Shown here piece after piece: positions 61,120 to 64,000 of a stretch of DNA of 64,000 nt (positions are counted from its first letter, which is position 1; each line of letters opens with the position of its first letter). This stretch comes from Ramlibacter sp. (GTDB lineage: Bacteria; Pseudomonadota; Gammaproteobacteria; Burkholderiales; Burkholderiaceae_C), in NCBI GenBank assembly GCA_030695945.1, contig JAUYOG010000004.1, forward strand, positions 62,001 through 126,000, given 5' to 3'. The notes beneath the pieces were generated by a model. It did not search any database and was not told the DNA's origin. It saw nothing but the letters and a program-made list of their open reading frames with translations. A program made the translations under genes and the position numbers.

Positions 61120-62322
61120 TCACGGGGTCGGAGCGCCCGCCTGGAACCATTGCGCGATCAGGGCCCTCTCCGCCTCGGTGATGCCCGTCGCGTTGTTCAT
61201 GGGCATCAGGCGCGTCACCACCGCCTGTTGGTAGATCGATTGCGCATGCTGCTTGACGGCGTCGGCCGAATCGAGGCGCACGTTCTTCATCTGCACCTGC
61301 GCGCCGTGGCACACCAGGCAGCGCTGGTCCACCACCTTGCGCACGGCGGCCAGGTCCGCGGTTTGCGCCACCGGCGCCGACGCGGCTGCCGTTTCGGCGG
61401 GACGCAGCCACACCACGACACCCGCTATGGCGATGACGCCCACCACGGCGTACGGCAGGGGATGGCGGTTGCGCCCCAGCTTCCAGCCGTGGCGCATGAC
61501 GAAGAACTGCCGGATCGCCGCGCCGGCGAACATCATCAGGATCAGCACCAGCCAGTTGCGCGGATGGCTCCACGTGAAGCTGTAGTGGTTGCTGAGCATC
61601 GAGAACAGCACCGGCAGCGTGAAGTAGGTGTTGTGCACGCTGCGTTGCTTGCCGCGCTTGCCGTGGATCGGGTCGACCGGCTGGCCGGCCTTGATCGAGG
61701 CGATCACCTTCTTCTGGCCGGGGATGATCCAGAAAAACACGTTGGCGCTCATCGCGGTGGCGATCATCGCGCCCACCAGCAGGAAGGCGGCGCGGCCGGC
61801 GAACCAATGGCACGCCAGCCACGAGGCAATGCAAACGAGCACCAGCACCAGGGCACCGACGATCGCATCGCCGTTCTTGCGCTGTCCGAAGACACGGCAG
61901 ATCGCGTCGTACAGGATCCAGAACACCACCAGGAACGACAGCGCCACGCCGATGGCCGCGCCCGGCGACCAGGCCATGAGGCTCTTGTCGATCAGGTAGG
62001 TGCTGGCGCTCCAGAGGTACGAGACGGTGAAGAGCGCGAAGCCGGTGAGCCACGTGGTGTAGCTCTCCCAGAAGAACCAGTGCAGGTGCCCGGGCAGCCT
62101 GGGGGGAGCGACGTTGAACTTGACCGGGTGGTAGAAGCCTCCGCCATGCACGGCCCACAACTCGCCGCTCACCCCCTGCTTCTTCAGGTCCTCATCGGCC
62201 GGGGGCGTGAGGCTGGAATCGAGGAAGACGAAGTAGAACGAGGAGCCGACCCACGCGATCGCGGTGACGACGTGAGCCCAGCGCAGCAGGAGGTTGGCCC
62301 AATCGAGGAGGTAGCTTTCCAT
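61120..62322 (-). CDS. puuD: Membrane urate hydroxylase PuuD with cytochrome c domain
   Basis: A 400-residue protein with an N-terminal membrane domain of about eight helices (LLLRWAHVVTAIAWVGSSFYFVFLDSSLTPP) and a C-terminal cytochrome c domain with CLVCH near residue 335 and an axial methionine in RLMPMNNATG. PuuD oxidises urate to 5-hydroxyisourate, passing electrons to its haem. The xdhC gene just upstream on the same strand supports purine catabolism. A TGTATACA palindrome (62420-62427) lies about 100 bases in front. Confidence 0.88.
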   Translation of the reverse strand: MESYLLDWANLLLRWAHVVTAIAWVGSSFYFVFLDSSLTPPADEDLKKQGVSGELWAVHGGGFYHPVKFNVAPPRLPGHLHWFFWESYTTWLTGFALFTVSYLWSASTYLIDKSLMAWSPGAAIGVALSFLVVFWILYDAICRVFGQRKNGDAIVGALVLVLVCIASWLACHWFAGRAAFLLVGAMIATAMSANVFFWIIPGQKKVIASIKAGQPVDPIHGKRGKQRSVHNTYFTLPVLFSMLSNHYSFTWSHPRNWLVLILMMFAGAAIRQFFVMRHGWKLGRNRHPLPYAVVGVIAIAGVVVWLRPAETAAASAPVAQTADLAAVRKVVDQRCLVCHGAQVQMKNVRLDSADAVKQHAQSIYQQAVVTRLMPMNNATGITEAERALIAQWFQAGAPTP

Positions 62323-62419
62323 CAGGGTTCAAGGGTGGAAGGCCTGCTCACCACTGCGGGCGCTCTGAGCAGTTGGGGCCGCGAACAACAAGAGCTCCGC
62401 TGCGGCCTGTGCACCGAAG

Positions 62420-62427
62420 TGTATACA
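62420..62427. promoter_or_regulatory. Candidate GntR-type operator upstream of puuD
   Basis: TGTATACA flanked by G and G, an AT-rich perfect palindrome in an otherwise GC-rich gap. Similar cores are bound by FadR/GntR-family regulators; a single short match, so weak. Confidence 0.3.
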
Positions 62428-62456
62428 GTGCGGGGGATCGCTGCCAGCGCCGGGCA

Positions 62457-63260
62457 TCAGGGTTTGCCCGGGGCAGCGAGCTGCAGGATTTGCGCCGCCA
62501 CGCTGACGGCGATGACTTCGGGCTCTTTGCCCGCGATCCCCGGCAGGCCGATCGGGCACGTGACCTGCGCCAGCTCGGCGTCGGCAAAGCCTCGCTCCTG
62601 GAGCCGATGGCGGAACGTGGCCCACTTGGTCTTGCTGCCGATCAGGCCGATGTAAGGCAGGTCGCCCCGCTCACGCTGACGGCGCAGGCAGGCCGCCACC
62701 ACGTCGAGGTCTTCGGCGTGGCTGAAGCTCATGATGAGGACGCGGGAGCCCCCCGCGAGATCCGCAACGGCAGCGTGCACGGGATCGGAATGCTCGCAGG
62801 TGACGCTGGCGGGCACCTGGGGCGGGAATATCTCGTCGCGGCTGTCGATCCAGGTGACGGCGAAAGGCAGCGAGGACAGCACATTGACCAGCGCCTTGCC
62901 GACGTGGCCGCCACCGAACAGCGCCAGGGGCGAGAGTTGCGGCGCCAGCCGTTGTTCCAACGCGGGGATGTCGGCCGCGCCCACCCGCTCGAACCGCAGG
63001 CGCACCACGCCGCCGCAGCATTGGCCCAGGCTCGGCCCCAGGGCGTACTGGCACACGGAATCGCCCGGAGCGCCGGCCAGGCGCCGCCGGGCCTCGTCGA
63101 TGGCCTGGAACTCCAGGTGGCCGCCGCCGATGGTGCCGACGACGTTGCCCGCAAAGACCGCCATCCAGGCGCCGATGTCGCGCGGCGTCGAGCCTTGCGT
63201 GCCATCGACGCTGACGAGGACGGCCTCTTCGAGAACGAGCCGGGCTGTGACGACATTCAT
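62457..63260 (-). CDS. xdhC: Xanthine dehydrogenase accessory protein XdhC
   Basis: A 267-residue XdhC: VDGTQGSTPRDIGAWMAVFAGNVVGTIGGGHLEFQAI at the start, the CQYALGPSLGQCCGGVVRLRFE motif near residue 69 and a C-terminal Rossmann domain (LALFGGGHVGKALVNVL; YIGLIGSKTKWATFRHRL). It binds and matures the molybdenum cofactor for insertion into xanthine dehydrogenase. xdhA and xdhB should lie elsewhere. It could also help the HcrABC-type enzyme, but the puuD neighbour favours purine metabolism. Confidence 0.88.
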   Translation of the reverse strand: MNVVTARLVLEEAVLVSVDGTQGSTPRDIGAWMAVFAGNVVGTIGGGHLEFQAIDEARRRLAGAPGDSVCQYALGPSLGQCCGGVVRLRFERVGAADIPALEQRLAPQLSPLALFGGGHVGKALVNVLSSLPFAVTWIDSRDEIFPPQVPASVTCEHSDPVHAAVADLAGGSRVLIMSFSHAEDLDVVAACLRRQRERGDLPYIGLIGSKTKWATFRHRLQERGFADAELAQVTCPIGLPGIAGKEPEVIAVSVAAQILQLAAPGKP

Positions 63261-63397
63261 GCTGGCAGGGGCCGTTTGGCGTCTAATCGAAATAATCGTA
63301 GCGGTCGGGTAACGGCTGTCGTCCAAAAGAAAGGTTTCGCGTTCAACACCTCAGCTATAACCGCGCCGCAGAAAAGCGCACCGATCCGGAGACCTTG

Positions 63398-63919
63398 ATG
63401 AAGCATATTCCCGACCTGCGCTACACGCTGCCCGGCGCGCTGGCGGCCCTGGGCGCGGCCATCCTGGCAGGCTGCTCCTCGTCCGTCCCCTTGACGCCGC
63501 CCGCAGCCCGCGCGCCCGCGCCGGTCGAGGCGCCGTCGGAAGCGCAGGTTGCCACAGCGCCCCAAGCCAGTTCGCGTACTTCCAACGCCACCAACCCCCG
63601 CGCCTACCGGGCCGATGCCGCCTCGCACCTGTACGGCCTGAACCAGGAGCGGATCTACAAGGGCCGCATGCCCCCGCTGCTGTATGCCATCGGCGTGTTG
63701 CAGGTGGAGGTGGACGGACGCGGCAACGTCCGCAAACTGGACTGGATGCGCGCGCCCAAGCACGCACCGGAAGTCGTCGCGGAGATCGAGCGCACCGTGC
63801 GCGCCGCCGCACCCTTCCCCGCCCCGGCCCGCATGGGCAAGGTGGTCTACACCGACACCTGGCTCTGGCACAAGAGCGGCCGCTTCCAGCTGGACACGCT
63901 GACCGAAGGGCAGGACTAA
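63398..63919 (+). CDS. Lipoprotein with TonB-like C-terminal domain
   Basis: A 173-residue protein with a lipoprotein signal (lipobox LAGC near residue 26), a Pro-Ala-rich spacer and a C-terminal domain of about 80 residues with the strand-helix-strand pattern of TonB-C-like proteins (LQVEVDGRGNVRKLDWMRAPKHAPEVVAEIERTVRAAAPFPAP in part). GGAGA lies five bases before the ATG at 63398. Likely anchored in the outer membrane; function unknown. Confidence 0.72.
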   Translation: MKHIPDLRYTLPGALAALGAAILAGCSSSVPLTPPAARAPAPVEAPSEAQVATAPQASSRTSNATNPRAYRADAASHLYGLNQERIYKGRMPPLLYAIGVLQVEVDGRGNVRKLDWMRAPKHAPEVVAEIERTVRAAAPFPAPARMGKVVYTDTWLWHKSGRFQLDTLTEGQD

Positions 63920-63923
63920 AAGC

Positions 63924-64000
63924 TCCCCCCCGAAGCGCCTTCGGCGCCTCCCCCTCGAGCGGGCGCCACCAGCGGCCCGGCAATGCCGGTTCCGCGTTGG
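63924..64000 (+). repeat. Post-stop GC-rich hairpin repeat, copy C (continues past the edge)
   Basis: Starts a few bases after the TAA of the lipoprotein gene. Its reverse complement aligns to copies A and B, with CGCTCGAGGGGG in place of CCCTTGAGGGGG and two extra C residues. Same orientation relative to the preceding gene. Confidence 0.78.

Noticed and set aside
1..64000. tRNA, rRNA, integrase or insertion-sequence transposase genes
   Set aside because: None recognised on either strand; the island has no visible integration machinery within the window.

Overview
The window is a GC-rich bacterial chromosome segment, densely coded, with many ATGA-type start/stop overlaps. Protein families (Bug/TctC-type binding protein, NsrR, urate hydroxylase PuuD) and the short GC-rich repeats around genes point to a betaproteobacterium of the Burkholderiales, probably Comamonadaceae. 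That placement is inference; no rRNA or tRNA gene was seen.

Bases 1-32,625 form one anaerobic aromatic-degradation island. From left to right on the minus strand: a partial hcrA and hcrC (4-hydroxybenzoyl-CoA reductase), phenylacetate-CoA ligase, the molybdoenzyme PadBCD (phenylacetyl-CoA to phenylglyoxylate), a five-gene branched-chain-type ABC importer, then a convergent GNAT/Rrf2 pair on the plus strand. Next come an ADP-forming acyl-CoA synthetase and phenylglyoxylate:acceptor oxidoreductase (padI, padG, a fused padH/padF, padE), an extra LivF-type ATPase, RidA, a ferritin-like protein and the ferredoxin reducer KorAB. The plus-strand operon had-oah-dch-bcrCBAD-fdx (24,528-32,625) encodes class I ATP-dependent benzoyl-CoA reductase, its ferredoxin and the three ring-modifying enzymes down to ring hydrolysis. 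Together this takes phenylacetate to benzoyl-CoA and then to the open-chain CoA ester. KorAB would regenerate the reduced ferredoxin. All three divergent promoter regions carry an FNR-type palindrome placed about 41 bases upstream of a plausible -10 element, and two of them carry a further candidate operator.

Bases 32,626-41,413 hold a second theme. A SARP-like (winged helix + BTAD + TPR) regulator lies among three genes for small exported proteins. Each of these has the same promoter array of four heptamers with an 11-base period, 7 bases before a conserved CAnACT hexamer. Between them sits an NsrR-type operon (truncated haemoglobin, cbb3-like oxidase subunits, cytochrome c, nsrR, SCO, CtaG-like membrane protein) preceded by a good NsrR-like inverted repeat.

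Bases 41,433-64,000 are ordinary accessory metabolism: tartrate/glycerate genes (ttuD, ttuC, a TctC-type binding protein) interrupted by a Tat-exported multicopper oxidase; an orphan TIR-like protein with a Pro-Ala-Thr linker; LysR; a GH2-DUF1839-methyltransferase group; a 367-base nested palindromic element with terminal inverted repeats; a DUF885 hydrolase; NTF2-like and two GNAT proteins; a ThDP enzyme with an acyl-CoA synthetase; and purine-catabolism genes puuD and xdhC. A repeat of about 75 bases that always starts right after a stop codon occurs three times.
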